NCBI GenBank assembly: GCA_029891345.1
Contig: CM057000.1
Span: 130,603,663 to 130,667,662, forward strand
Reading direction: 5' to 3'
Origin: Dryococelus australis
Taxonomy: Eukaryota > Arthropoda > Insecta > Phasmatodea > Phasmatidae
Length of the DNA stretch: 64,000 nt
Shown here piece by piece: positions 27,501 through 42,500 of this stretch (within the stretch, counting starts at the first letter, position 1; the number at the start of each line of letters is the position of its first letter). The position numbers and the translations under genes were made by a program. The notes under the pieces were generated by a model that was given only the letters and a program-made list of their open reading frames with translations, had not been told where the DNA came from and ran no database searches.

Positions 27501-30500
27501 TTTGGTTTCATGTTATGTTGTGGGCTAGTTTTATGATTACTGGTGGGAGTTTGTATTCAAGGGGTGAAGATATTTTGTAATTTCTGACAGAACTTAAAAT
27601 TTTATTTTTTATTCCTGATTTCATCTAGAGTTGTTTTGTATCCAAGTTGCATGACCTGTAAGTATCTTAAAGTTAATGTGTGAGTAGTCTAAAAGCAAAG
27701 TTATTTTAGGTACAGTAGATATTTGAAGTAATCTTCCTGCAGCTGTAGATTTCTCCTCTCAGATTATGTGCGTGTTTGGCAGTGAATTAGTAGAAGCATT
27801 TATGTGCCTTGTGTTGGAATTTTTGCCCAATTTTTAAAAATAAATCCACCATTTCCATTGCAACCTTGAGTTCCCATAGGAATGACTGAAGAGTTACATA
27901 ATAAATTTTACTTCAAAATCATAGTTGGTTAAAAATAATATAGTTTGGTTGTAGTTGATAAAGCCATGTCTTCTAAACTAGCGTATGTTTAATGTTACTA
28001 AAGGCTGGTCACGATAAAGGGAGCACTTTTGAAATCAACCTTAGAAAAAAGTCAATGTCCCTGCGTGCATATATTTTAACAGACGCACTGAGTGACCATG
28101 CAGCCAGTTAAGTTGGTAATGATGGAGGGAAAGTAGTTCAGTATTTTGACATTGAATAGAAAGTGTTAGGTAACCATTTGTGATAACTTATATTATTTCT
28201 TTAGCTTTAAGTTTTTTTTTAATGCATCATAGTGTAAAAATGAGCAAATTTGAAGAAAAGAAAATGTTTTACTTTTCTAGTAATGTCACAGTTTCACTTG
28301 ACCGACACATGAATAAAAGTGATGAGCCCTGAGGCAATGTTAGTTTTTTATAAGACAGAAGAATACACAACATGCATATAAGTAGAATTTTGAGCAGGAC
28401 TTTCAGAAGTGCTCACTTTACTGTGAACAGCCTATAATCACCAGAAATTCATTATTTTAAATTTATACAAAATACTGTCCAACTTGTAAACATTACAAAA
28501 GTATTCATTTCCTCACATAAGAAATTTTGAGACATATGTTTTGGTTTTATAACATGAATTAACCTCAAGAAATGTTTAAAATAACACTATAAAATGTTTT
28601 CACAATTTTTAAATTTGTCTTATAAGTAAAATTTTGCATGTTTTTTATTTGTAGCATACCATCTTTCTTTGCAAAATAAATTTTTTCTGTGCATACCTTA
28701 AAAAGAATTGAGACATTACACTTTAGTCACCCTTGTTGGAATTCTCTGTATATGTTTTTGGTTACTTCATTTGTTCACTTGACTTTCAATTCTGCGACTG
28801 TTCACGGATCCAGGGAAAAGAGTTGTTATTTCGAGAGGGTCATTATTATAAAATTGTTTTATGGTTTCCTAAAAAAAAAAAGGCAGGTATTTTTTTGAGA
28901 GGGTCTCTATTCTAGAGGTGCCAAGTACTATGGACTTTACGTAGTTTGTATGATTTATTTGTCCTCGCTACAGAATTATGGATGTTAACTATAATAATAC
29001 TAATGTTTACATTTTCAGTTTTATAAAAAAAAAAAAAAATTACCTGCATATAGATTTTCTCAAGTATACTTGTTGTAACAAGCTTTTAAATCAGATTCTT
29101 TGCAGTGCTCAGAATTGGAAATATTAGTATAATTTCTTGCTTTTGCATGAAATAAATTAGTGATTGGCAAATTGGTAAAAAATTATAATAAAACCATATG
29201 CGGTAGTGAAAACATTTTTGGTTCAAGAAATTGATTGTGGTAGTTGCTGCACAATATATTTTTTACAAGCAGTCAATAGTATGTGTATAATGGATATTGT
29301 GAATTCTGAATTGTAATAAGGCACCAAAAGTCATAACCAAAGACTTTTAAAATGTGACCTGTAGTAAAGCATGTAATGTGGGGGATACGATTCTTAGTAT
29401 ATGTTACACAGAATATATTTGCTATAAGCACAAACAGCAGTAGTGTTATATTTAAGAAAATTCAATTAATGAAGTACAATCCTGCGTAAAAAGCAAGTTT
29501 TCATTACCAGCAGCAAAAAAAAACATCAAAAAGAGATGTGGGCAAAAATGGTGTCTCTTCTTATCGGGCTTTTATGATGGCAAACACAATTGAACTCATT
29601 CAAGGTAGGTAGGCTTATTTAAAGGATTTGAAACATCTTTATTGTAGCACATGTTATTACTGTCAAATTGTTTTAAATGTATCTCTGTACCATGTACCAA
29701 GTGTGCAACAAGGTTAGTTGTCTGCCACATGTTAATGGTAAAAATCGAGAATGGAAAGATAAATGCTGTTACTGCTGAAAATTATTGAAAACTATGGATT
29801 TTTAAACAAAATACTGCTGATAGCTTTGGCAAATGGTTGGTACCTCTGCTATTCCAGGTATCTTAGGATTGAGAGTTGACTGTATATCGCAAAACATTAA
29901 AATTATAATTTTTGATATGTTATAATACGAAAAGCATGCAATCTAAAAGTTTTTATGTAAGAAAAGAGTATTAAAACATTTATGAATGTTTCTTTAAAAT
30001 ATTTGCAGGAAATTATTTCAAAAAATGATGGCATCACCAAACAAGGTTACCTGATGAAAGGGCCAGAAGTAGGTACCGACAGGATGTTTGTCAACCTTGG
30101 TTCCAAATCTTACAAGCGGCGTTTCTGTAAACTCAGGTGTGGTGGTTGAGTGACCATTGTTTTTTCTCCTTTTCCCTTTTTTGCCCTGCCTTGGTTAACT
30201 TTGTATGATCAAAAAATTTTGCAGGCAAGAAGTGGATGGCACGTACATATTAGAACTTCACAAAGATGAAAAGAAAGGTGAAGCCAAAGCGACCATAGTA
30301 ATGGATTTCTGCACTGAAGTTGTTCGTGTGAGTACCCGTGCATTATTCATAGTGTTAGAGGGGGGTTTATATTGCCACAATGCTTTTCATCATATTGTAA
30401 CACTATACATTAGTGGACTAAAATAGAATTAAGGAATAATGGCACCCGGCACAGGAAAAAGGCACAGACTGACCACCCTATTGTGACATCACCCTGCCGT

Positions 30501-33500
30501 TATTTCTGGATGACCTTGACCCTATGCCCATACCTTGACCTCATACTACCTTAAATGACCTTGAGCCCACAAAATTCCAAAACAGTTTTATCAATTTCTA
30601 AAAATAAAATAAAAACATCTAAAGACTTACATGGAGGAGATGTGGGGTTCGAAACAAAGATGGTGGGTGGAGTGAGAAGGCTCCCAGCAAGAAAACCAGC
30701 ACAGCTGGTCCCCACCCCCACCCCTAACTAGATTTTATTGGTCTATTACTCGCCTCCACCCACCCCGTTACATCCAAAATTTTCACTTGTATTCATTCTT
30801 ATCAAGCAAGTTTCCATCACATACATTGACAAAGATGAAAAGACCAAGGTTTTCACATTCACCGCCCTGCCAGTGGCAGCACCTAGACTGCATAACGCAA
30901 CAGATGTACAAAATGCCTGGATTAAGGTGGTTTGTGGGAGATATTCTGTACGGCAGAATCCCCTTAATATTGGAGGAAGCCATAGTTAAAGAATACTCTT
31001 AATTTATGATAGGAAAATGTTGAAAATCAGTGTTACACAGCATGTGGCCCATCATAGTCCATTAGAAACAGTATGCCTGCTCGCCATTTCGCCAACTCCT
31101 CAAGACGTAGTCTTACAGATTTCATGAGTTTGAAAAACACAGACATTTCTGTGCTCAGTTTAATACAGAAGCTCTAAGACACTTGTGTTATGATAACCTT
31201 TGGTACATGTAATTAAAGAAGAGGGAAGTAATTTTGTGTAATTGCAAGTGTTTGAGATTCTGAGAAACTCGTGGCACTTTAAAAGTACATTGAAAGTATT
31301 CCATATAATGCATCACAATAAAACCCTGATAAATAGTTCTGTACATAAATGAATAAATGTGTGTTTGTAACAGCAGTTTTATTAATTATATATAAATTTT
31401 TTCCAATATTCAGATGTTTTTGGAGTAAAATAATACCCTAGAAAGATACGTAGAACCACTTGTTGGTGCAAAAAATCAAGTTTAAACAGAGCACCTTGTA
31501 ATTTTCAGCAATTGTGAATTCCATGAGTTTGCTTCTCACAGGAAAACCAACAATTGTATGTACAAAAAAATACATATACATTTATTTTAATATAAAAATT
31601 TTTACAATTAAATAATACCTTAGAAATTTACGTACAGCTACTCAAGCCAAAAATTAAGTTCAAACAAGTAGCCTCGTAATTTTTTGCAAGCACAAACTCC
31701 ATTTTCAGTTGCTTTTTGTGGGAAAATCAGCTGTTTTATTGAAAATAAATAAATTTATTTCAGTATTAAGAAATTTTTAGAATGAACTGATACTTGTGAA
31801 GGATACATCTGACCTCCCATTACTTTTACCAGTTGGCGTTCATGACATCGTCTATAAATTTGATGGTGTTAAACCTCCATATTTAAAAGTTGCACATTTG
31901 AACACACAGATGAGGAAGGAAGGGATTTTAAAAGCACTGTAGGGGGGCCACGGTGTCGAAGTGGTTAGACTGCTTGCTTCCCACCAAGACGAACAGGGTT
32001 CAATCCCCGGCCGGACCACTCCAGAATTTTTGCAAGTGGGAATCGTGCTAGACAGTGCTGCTGGAAGGAGTGTTTTCTCTGTGATCTCCCATTTCCCCCA
32101 CCTTTTATTTCCAGCACCGCTCCATTCTCACCCCATTTCACTCTCATCGGCTCTCAAGACCTCGTTAAGAGCTGCCCAAATCTCTCAACTCAACTACAAG
32201 CACTGTAATTTGTATTTCCTGCTTTATTGACTCTAAATGCACACTAGTTGAACTATGCATGTATCATGTACTACGAAGTCATCAAGTCAGTAAGCGCAAA
32301 ATAGAAATATGAAAACTTAAATAAAACCATAATCCAGTGGGGTTTCTGCTATATATAACTACAGCTATACAGCAACTTTTAAACGTGTCTAACTCTTGAT
32401 GTAATGGAGAACTTAATTTTTTTCAAAAAGCGTAATTTTTATTTGTTGTAATTTTTCTTCTCTTACAATTTTTTTTTCTTTCTTCCAGTTAGACTTTTGA
32501 GATAAACAAATTCTGAAAATTAGAATGCATCTCTTTTACTATAGTAAAGGATTTGTAAAATTTTATTAGCAAATTATAGTATTCCCGGGGCTATTTAATA
32601 CAAATTTTGTCTAGGTTATGGACATTTGCAATTTGTTAACCCGAGGCACATCAAATGTTGAGTTGCAGCACATAGGTATTAATCGTATTGACTTCAGGTA
32701 CAAGAACTTTTTTTTTTTTTTTTTTTTTTTTTTGCTACAACAAAAACTATTTAGGATATATTACTTGTACACTTTTCCATATAAAAAAGAATGTTATGAG
32801 TTTCATTTATACTGCATACGAGAGGCAACACGTAACATTATGCTGACACATTTACACAGGATTCATGTCACTATGACTGCTGCTGCAATAAAAGGATGCA
32901 GGAGGCTTTTTGTTTGTCAGTGCTATGCGATACTAGCAGAATGGGTTGAACAAGGGGGTCGAGTGACTGAACGTGGTGCAGTTACATATTGGTTGCCATA
33001 TCAGCAAGCAATCCATCGGGGCCATTTCCGCTCTCAATTTGCCCAAATATACCATTGTGGATGTAATTTTGAAGTGCAAATGGGAAGGCATAACCACAAC
33101 AAAACCACAGCCAGGTAGACCCCATTTTTATTGGCATGCAGGGACCATCATGTATTGAGAAAGGTAGTAAGGGAACGTTACGTGTCACTGTACTGTGGGA
33201 TACCATCACCTGTGAATTCTGCAGTGCTGCTAATTGTGCAGGTAACACCATGTTTGCATGCTTAGGGCTATGAAGATTGGGATTCAGTGCTCAGGCAACT
33301 GCTCACAAATTGTGCATTTTGCATGAAAACTTGAAGAGCCACGTTAAATGGCGTAAAGAGTACCACTGGAATGTGGGCAACTGGAAATGCACAATTTGGC
33401 AAGATTAATATCACTAAACCATGTGGCAGTCCAATGGGAGGATTTGTGTGTGGTGAATGCTTGTTAAATGCTCTTGTGTAGTGCCTGCAGTGAAATGCTG

Positions 33501-36500
33501 CAGATACGGGGTGATGGTGTGAGGGTGTTTTTCCTTAAAGGGACGTGGTCCTCGTACTACGGGCAAATTAAAGGCAAGAGGCCATAAGGATATTTGACCA
33601 TCTCCATGTTTACTATGGTAGAAGACCAGTTCCAAGATGATAACTGTATATTTCAGCATGACAAATGCTCCCTGCTATAAAGAATGGTCTTGTTCAATAA
33701 TGTGTTGGCAATACGGTTCCAGTAATGGACAGGCCAACCCAAACAAAGCCCAAACCTCAAGCCAATCAAACACAGTTGGAATGAACTGGAACGGCAACTG
33801 CATGCCAGATGCAGACTACCCACATCACAAACTATACCTGCTACAACGCTGCAGGAAGAATTGTCCGCTATTCTCCCAGAGACTTTCCGACACATGGTTG
33901 ACAGTCTTCTGTACAGGGTTAGAGCTATAATAAAGGCCCGGGGTTAGATTTATAGTAAAAGCTAAGAGTAGGCCCATCCCATTTTAATGTCTGCTACTGG
34001 GCGGTATATCCGAGGGCTACTTACTGGACAGTTTTGTCTGGGCGTCTGGATACTTTTGTTCAGCTATTGTAATTACATTACATCACATTTTTAGTTGTAT
34101 ATAGCCACACTGGAGGCCACATTGGTGCTGTGGTCAGACTACTAACCTCTCACCTTGGCAAACCTGGTTCGATTCTCGGCAGGGTCGTTCCCAGATTTTC
34201 TCATGTGGGAATCATTCCGCACAATGCCGCTGGTCTGCAGGTTTTCTCTGGGAGCTCCCATTTCCCCCACCCTTGCATTCCGGTGTTGCTCCATACTTGC
34301 ATCTTCTCACCCTCATCATATCTCAAGACCTCAGTGTTGAGAGCCACCCAAATCACTTTACTCCCACATCAATTATAAAAAGGTATATTTTTCATTGGGT
34401 TATTGAAATTAGTAAATGTAAGTTTTGCATATTACAGATTGAGTAAAGTGTACAAATATTTCCTGTAAAGTGCAGTCACTGAAAAGAAAAAGAAAAGATG
34501 TGTGTTACCTTAAATGGTCACTTTGCTGTTGTACACATTCAGTCATGATGGTCTTGAGTCTAGCATAAACAGCTGTGGGATATGTATGTGTATAGTTCAT
34601 TTTCCTCATTTTGCGTACAACCTACAGTGGTCTCAAAAAATGTGTAAGGGTGAGGTAGTTGGTTCTGAGCTGAAGAGACAGCTATAAATTTAGTGACTAT
34701 TCTTCACTGAAGCGCACTTAATTAAGTACCACATATTTTTTTTGGAACAATGTCATCTGGTCAGATTAGACTTAAATAAACCTTGGTTTAGATGATGTCT
34801 ACAGGGTGTAGAGAAAAGCAAATATGGCTGATACCAATACACATCCCACAGTTAAACATGGGGATGTTATTTTGGTTTTACAGGTGTATGTCTGCACAAT
34901 GGTTTGGGAGTATTCAATTTATTGGTGGTACAATGGACATGTTTGTGTATACAGTGCACTGTCTATGTACCGAAAAATGGTATCCACCAAGAATTTTGCA
35001 GTGGTCCCAGGAAAATTCCTATACAAATAATTGTCTATCTAATACTGCATCAATAAAAAAATATTTTGGTCCCGTCATTTAAGATTTTATGCAACTACCA
35101 TTTTTAAGCTGGTTTATGTAAATGTCTCATAACTGAGTGTAAAATACATTAAGTATGGTGCTCACCAGTTCAGCCGGAAGTCAGCAAGTTGGGCGTTCAG
35201 ATGTGACCTTTTCCCTTCCCTGTAGAGTACATAAAGCATTAAATAAAACTAATCATGTGGTCCCGGTTGTCAATACTAACACACTGTTATCTTGTCATGC
35301 ATCACACCACATAGCGGTCAAATACTCTGCTGAGTCTGACCCCTAACAAGGTTGCGACAGTCACCAGTATGCTCGTTATAAGTTTCCAACTCTCACTAGC
35401 ATTGCAGAAATTTGATCAAGATTATGATAAAGATATACTTAATCTTCCGTTTTTGCCAAAAATTGTTTACCTAAACATTGAGCAACTTGTATTACCAGGC
35501 ATGAAGTTCATTTTCAGTGGCTTCTTGCAGAAGATTGGAGAACTTATATTTAGGGGTGTGCAGGAATGGATATTTTGTTTTCTGGAATTTTCGGGAGGGA
35601 AAAATTTTTCCCCTTGGGAAACGGGACGGGATAGGGAAAAATATCATGTATGTCAAAATGATAACTAGGTATATTGACAATTCATAAAAAAATCATTAAT
35701 CATTAAAAGCATTAATGCAGGATGTTGGTTCAAGTGTCTCAGCAGCCCAGACGTGCTCCCATGCTCACATTTTAACACCTTCTTGCAAGATGCACATCTA
35801 GCCAATGATTTGCTCTCTGGCAGACATTCGTAGAATTCTCACATGCCAAATTTTTTACTGTTTACAGACTTATCTGAGTTTTCCGTTTGCAACCGAACTA
35901 TTACAATAACAACGTAAAGAAAGTACGTTCAAGTAAACAATATGCGAGAAAAGAAATGTAAATAAATTTCTCGGCATAGATAAGTTAAACAAGTACGTTT
36001 CACATGGAGACAAGGGAAAAAAGTTGGTGCCTCAAAGAGTAGGATTGCTTTAATTTGTTCTATGGTTTTTCTGGATAACCATAGTTGAAAACGTACGTCA
36101 CGGGATGCAACACTCAGTATGTCTAACATCTTTGACTAACCAAGACTTAAATCTTGCATTAATGGCATTTATTTTAAGGTTGTATTCAATTTTAGCGAGA
36201 GCAAAACTAATTAATTTATCATTGTATTTAATAAATGTGTGTGTAATTGATTTGATAAATTGGAAAATTCCTTCATGTTTTTTTATCACTTATCATATGA
36301 TCATTCATTGGTGTTAAATTATCAATAATAATACTGGCTTTCGGTTAGCGCGATCTTACATAGCATGCGTGTGAACAATAAAAAATGTAAAGTTTGTAAA
36401 AATATATGAACTGAAAGACGGAAAATGAATAGTGTACGTTAATGGTGTTTACATAAATGTACAAACAATTTAGAATAAAGATTTTTCAGAAAAAATGTAA

Positions 36501-39500
36501 ATCTGCAATTAGGTAAATAATGAGTTTATAAGATAGTAATGCAATGGAAAATACTAATTAAAATTTCGGAGAATGCACACAACAATTAGTTTAAGCTTGA
36601 TAAGAAGAGAAATATTGTTTTTTCTTCTCATAGGAAACATCATCATTAGGAATGTGCATTAAACACCATTTTTCCGAAAATTTCGGAAGTCAGCTAATTC
36701 TTGCCCGACATTTTGGGAAAGCCATTTTCCCGACTTTCTTCCCAAAGGTTTGGGATCCAGCACATCCCTACCATATCACTTTATTTCAATAGAAACATGG
36801 CTCCTCAGTATAGATACATGGCTTCTCAATAAACTGATCCTGGAAGGGCATATTTGGCAGCTTTTATCGCCAAATAATGTGTAAGCACCAAGCCTGATTG
36901 CTGTACAACTTGCTACATGTTTAAGTGTACGGGAAAATCAGAGGATGTAGTTTTGAATGATTCATTATTGAAGATCGTAAAGAAATAAATTTTAACCCCC
37001 TTATTTATTCATCTCCGTTTCTGAAACACACTTTTTAAAGTGAAATTATATTACTTACTTAAAAAGACAGGCATTTGCCATGCACACACGGCACCACCAA
37101 CGAAAGTGTAGATATTCTGCCTCGGTTAAGTAAGCTTGGACTGTCCTTGGTGATACTCGGTAGAGTTCATTTTCTCCGCTTACATGACTGCTGCGGTGGG
37201 AGCTGGTTGCCTAGCAACCAACATGACGTCCTTGCTCCCTCTGTCTGGGTGCCAACCAATTTATGTGAGGATGGTAGATTTTATCTCCTCCTGCCACTAA
37301 GGCTTCCCCTTCTCCATCTTGCCCGTCGCAGTGAACACACTGCCCACTCTACTCTCCACATGCTCTCAGGTGATTGTTCACACGTGCAAAATTTTGCTTA
37401 CATTCAGGGTCATATTATTTTCTTTTTCGGAGGGTTTTATAGTGTTGGAATCGGCTTGCATTCAATGTTGGCATACAATCAGTTTTATACAGTACTTTGT
37501 CATGTTATAGTCTTTATTTTTGTGTGAAATGTTTTTTGATACATTATTTACATTACTACCTTAAAAATTCCCTTTTTACTGTGTTGATTAGTTAAATTGT
37601 GTTCACAGATAATAAACAGTTCTCATTGCATTCAACATGAAGTTTGATAAGGTGAAAAGTTGCATTTGATGCCAGATCCTCACCTGTCGAAATTCTGAAT
37701 GTGTGGAAATTATTTTACAGTCTCCTGAAAAACTGTAGACAGGGAGTCCGGTGTATTGACAGTCTAAAGAAGAATGTGGGCAAAGTGTAGAAATTTACGA
37801 ATTATTACTTTACTACATTTTTTGACTTGACAATGACTTGAAGCATACAGGTGGTCTTCATAAAGAATGGTTAATTTTGTACTTTCCAAAACAACTAAAA
37901 ACTCCTCCTCAGTCTCCTGAACTTAATCCCAATGGAGATCTATGGGCATTTCTGAAGCTTCGAGTACGATAGAGCAGAAACGTTCCCTCCAAGGAGGAGC
38001 TGGAAAAGAGTAGTGATTGAGGAATGGTACAGCGTCAGTCATAAAAGGTACAGGAGACTAGTCAACTCCGTGCAACACAGATGCCAAGCCGTTATCAAAG
38101 GCTACTCCACAACATACCAAAACTCTACTTTTCTTTTGTATTTAGCGTCACACATTTGTTGAAACTATTTAATTGTTCATAATAAACAAAAATATTTTCA
38201 TAAAATTAATGTGTATAAATATGAAAGCAACGTACTCTACTTCTTTATCATGACGGACTGCATTTGCTGCAACTGCTACCTGCTCACAGTAAAATAAGGT
38301 ACAAAGTTTTTAATTTTTTGCTTTAGTACTTCAAGAGAACAATCATACTCTGCAGTGAGACAGCACATTGTATATGTTGTAACACCTCAATTGTCCTTGT
38401 GTTTGATATGATTCGGGTCCCACAACTCACACTTAGACTGATAATCATCAATAAAGTCACACGTTTTCTGCATAGACCACTCCATGCTGTCTGCTGCACT
38501 GCATGCAACACAATAGTTTTCCTGCAGGCGATGGGAAATTATCAATGGAGAGAAATGATGCATTTCTGCTGCATGTGACTGGGGAAAACAGCAACACATA
38601 GCACAAGGTCATATGCTACGTACAGTGTGGCAGGCTGCACGTTGCTTCTCGCTGCAAGCAGTGTAAATCTGGCTTAAATCAGCTTAAAAAAAATTAATAT
38701 TTGCAATGATTTTCTCAACATATATTCAGGTGCAGTTATTACCCTAAATTTTGTATAGCATATACAAATACCTGAAATCAAAGCCTCATGTGATTGAAAT
38801 CCTTTCATCTTATATATTAAAGAAATTTCTTACTAAATTGTTTTTAACATTACAAAACTTACTTCATTTCACAGGATTGTAAAGATACTTCACACAAATA
38901 GGCTTTACATATCATGCATTTCATATTGTTACTGGGATATTTAGAATAGGGAGGAGCAGTGAGAGAGAGAGATAGAAGGAGAAAGAAAGGGAACAGGAAA
39001 CATGCACCGCGCAAGGACTCGAATGTAAGAAGTAGGTTGAAGGAGGTTGGAGTGAGAGGAAACCAGGGGCCTGATTCTGTGCAAACTTTGTTGACCAATG
39101 AAATTGCATTACGTCTTTGCACGTGAATCTCATCGAACTTCAATGATGTCATGCTTCCTTCTGCCGAATTTCTCCTATATTCACTACATAAAAAGGCAAT
39201 ATGGTGGACACACTAGTAAAACACACCAAACACTGTATATATTTGTTTAAATGAAAATGTAGGGATCTCTAAAATGTATTTTTATGCTATATGGTAATTA
39301 ATACCAGTCTGAATATATTAACAATATTCTTATACCACAAAACAGTAATAATCAGAAATGAAATATAGCTTTAAGGATACTTCACATTGTTGTATACAGT
39401 ATAAATTTATTTTTCACTAGGACACACAACTGTTGTTTAGCAAAATTAAATATCACACTGTTAGTGATGTGTATTTGCTCACTAATTCAAACAATGCAGC

Positions 39501-42500
39501 CACACCATAGATTTTTATGTCTTTCAAATGGTTATTAGTTCATTATGTAACTTGCACAACTGTTAACAGTTGGTTATATCAAGCATCCATTTGTTGAAGA
39601 AATAATGCTCAATTAATTAGATTGCTAAGTCAGCTGGATGACATTCAGATATAATTTTCTTTTTATTATCAATGATCACAAACTGATATACACACACCGT
39701 TTTACAGGAAATATTGTGCAACCTTCTTTGTCACCATTAAATTACAAAAAACGGTTAACATTGCACATGGCCTACATTCTTTCAAGCAAAAATTCACTTT
39801 TTGGTGGTCCCTTGTGGAAAAATGTGACAATATTCCAACTATATATATATGTATATGTGTGTGTTTGTGTGTGTGTATATACACACACATGCACACATAC
39901 ACGTCTTCAGAATAAAATGTCATAAAAGCATAATCTGCATACTTTTTGCAAAATATGTTTAGAAATGAAACTGAATCTTCGTTGTTTACACCTCTTACAA
40001 ACACTGCTGCTTTATAAAACCCATATTACTGAAACACTGGTTTCAACTGATGGCATAAACACACTGAAGGTCACATCTGTCTGTTGTGTCTGATGAACTC
40101 CAAGAGATGAAATCAGTAAAATGGTGACTGTTGAGGGGGAGGAGAAGGTTGGAAGTGAGGAAGCGAGAAAGTATCTGGCTCTCGTTAGGTGGAGAAAGAC
40201 TTGTAGTGGTTTCACATTCTAGTGTTGTATTTGTGAGTCAGTTGTAGGCATCCTTGCGGCTGTTGGTGTGCCCAAAAGTAAGCATTATAAGTCAACAAAC
40301 AGTAATTAAAACCCAAGGGGAATCCAAGTCAAGTGAGAACACAATGGCAGGATAAACACTGATTGTAGTTGATCCCTTGCGGAAACATTCACCACCTGAG
40401 GGGTGGAGGCTGGACTGAGTTAGGTATTGGCTAGTGCTGGGCCCTAGGTGTCTCTTTATTAGACATGAGCTGGCCCAGCCCTCCTGTACTATGCTCACCA
40501 AGAGAAACTGAGTGTGCAGCAATCATGTGCTACAAATTAATTTTTTTGCAGATTTACCTCAAATTTTCCACTGTTTTCACCCTAATTTTTTGCAGTTCCT
40601 CAAAGACAAGTTGTTACACAAAAATGTTTCTTTTAAATGGGATCAATGTAAATAGTTTTTTACTACTGTAATTACTTACAACGTGCTATAATATCACCCT
40701 TCTTTCCCTTCCAAACTCTGATCGTAAAGAATGGTAACCCTTTCTGCTACCTAAAACTAATGAAAGGCAAGAAATTTTTTTTTTTGTTTTCTTAAATAAC
40801 TGCATTTTGAAACTATTGAAACGAGCTATCCTAGATGGCGTATCGCATGAATCACTTATCAGTAAAGATAGAAGATTCTTGAGAACTTCCATAAGTCATG
40901 CACAGCACACATTGAGCTGAGAGGACAGTCAATTGATCCCTTCCTTCTGGTTATTCTGGGCTTGACTCTCTTACCGTTCCAGCATAGAGCTAAAACTGTC
41001 ACAATCTTGTATGTCTCATCAGCCACTTATCCCCTTTCCCATTGGTAGAGAGTTTCCTCTTATCCTTCCCGAGGTCCTCTGTCAAATTTTCATGTATCTG
41101 CTAAAAATACCTTCAAGAGCAAAATTTATTCATCAGTAGCTCTGATTAGGTGTATTCTTGTCTCCATCTGCTGCTATAAAGCTCATCACTGTAAGGTATA
41201 ATCAAGAGAAGATTGCCTAAATGTGAAAATTGAAGTTCCCCACTATGGGTCCTAACAAATTATAAATATATATATGTATAGACTATTACACCAGAATGGT
41301 ATTAGTTATTCACAAATGGTAATCTTTCATTATTATGCAGTTTTTTTTCTTTGATTCCCTTCATTTTTAGTTTCCGACAGATATTTCATTGTGTTTGAGG
41401 TTGTGTTTGTTGTGTAGACGACAAAGCGTGGGAGATTTTGCTTCGAGCTACGTATGACTGCAGGCCACAAGTCGTACAGTCTGGCTGCGGAATCTGAGAG
41501 TGAGCTTCAAGATTGGCTGAGCAAACTGAACAGTGTTATGCAGCACAACCGCCAGCAAGAAGAGAAGAGAGCCGCATCTTTGGAAAGAGGTAGGTTTTGG
41601 AACTGTACCAACTTCTAGCATCGCAGCTGAAATAGTGCCATGTTTTTTTCTTTCTTTCATTTTAACAGTCAAACTTTATTAACATTTCACAGGTACTGTT
41701 GACGACCATCGTCTTAGTCAAATTTTAATCTATGATGGTGTTTTTGTATTACTCTAAAGCAAAGTTTATACGTTGATGATGGGACACTGAATTACTTGAT
41801 ATGAAGCTGCTCAGTGATCGTGGTAACTACAGAAATATTGAAATAAATATGCTTCTAAGAATTTCGTACTCTCAAAATTATTTCTTAACTATGTCACAAA
41901 CATCTATCAAATAGCTTTAATACACATAATTTCTACTGCTAGCGCTGGCCTTGTTTCAGCATGTGCTTAATATGAATGTGCTGTAGTCTTAAGAGATGTC
42001 ACGCCAGAACTCAGAGAGTTTTGTCATTTGGACAAATAAATGCATGTGTTTGGATGCAACTGAAAAAGTGTGTGTGCTAAACTTCAGGAAAGAATTATTG
42101 TCATCCCTTGGCCGTGTATGTTAATAAGCTTATATGACAAACAATTATACAGTGTTGGAAGTACCTATTTTTTTTAAAGTCAATATGAAAGATAAGATTT
42201 TAAGAATTAATTTTTAATGTGTTTTTTAAAAGGGGATTCTACTGCAGTGGCTTAAAGTCATCATTTTATAGTTGTTAGAACGCGATGACTAATTAGTAGA
42301 GACCTGAAAAATTAAAAAACGTGATAAAGTGAAAAATATCGCGAATTTCGACGTCAAAAATGAAAATTTACGGTTATTGAGAATTTCAGCTGTAATTCAC
42401 TAATTTTACAAAATCCTGTAGTATATTCACGAATTATTATTGTTTTACGTCATATAGTTGCTTCTTAAGATGTATTTGATGTGTTTTTTGATATTCGAAT

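Noticed and set aside
30738..30989. 83-codon open stretch with a KDEKTK word near DOCK exon 6
   Set aside because: The similarity to the exon 6 HKDEKK word is too short; there are no splice sites and the PH domain is complete without it.
32618..33118. 166-codon open stretch
   Set aside because: It contains a phenylalanine run from a poly-T tract and no domain; only its end may belong to the Tc1 remnant.
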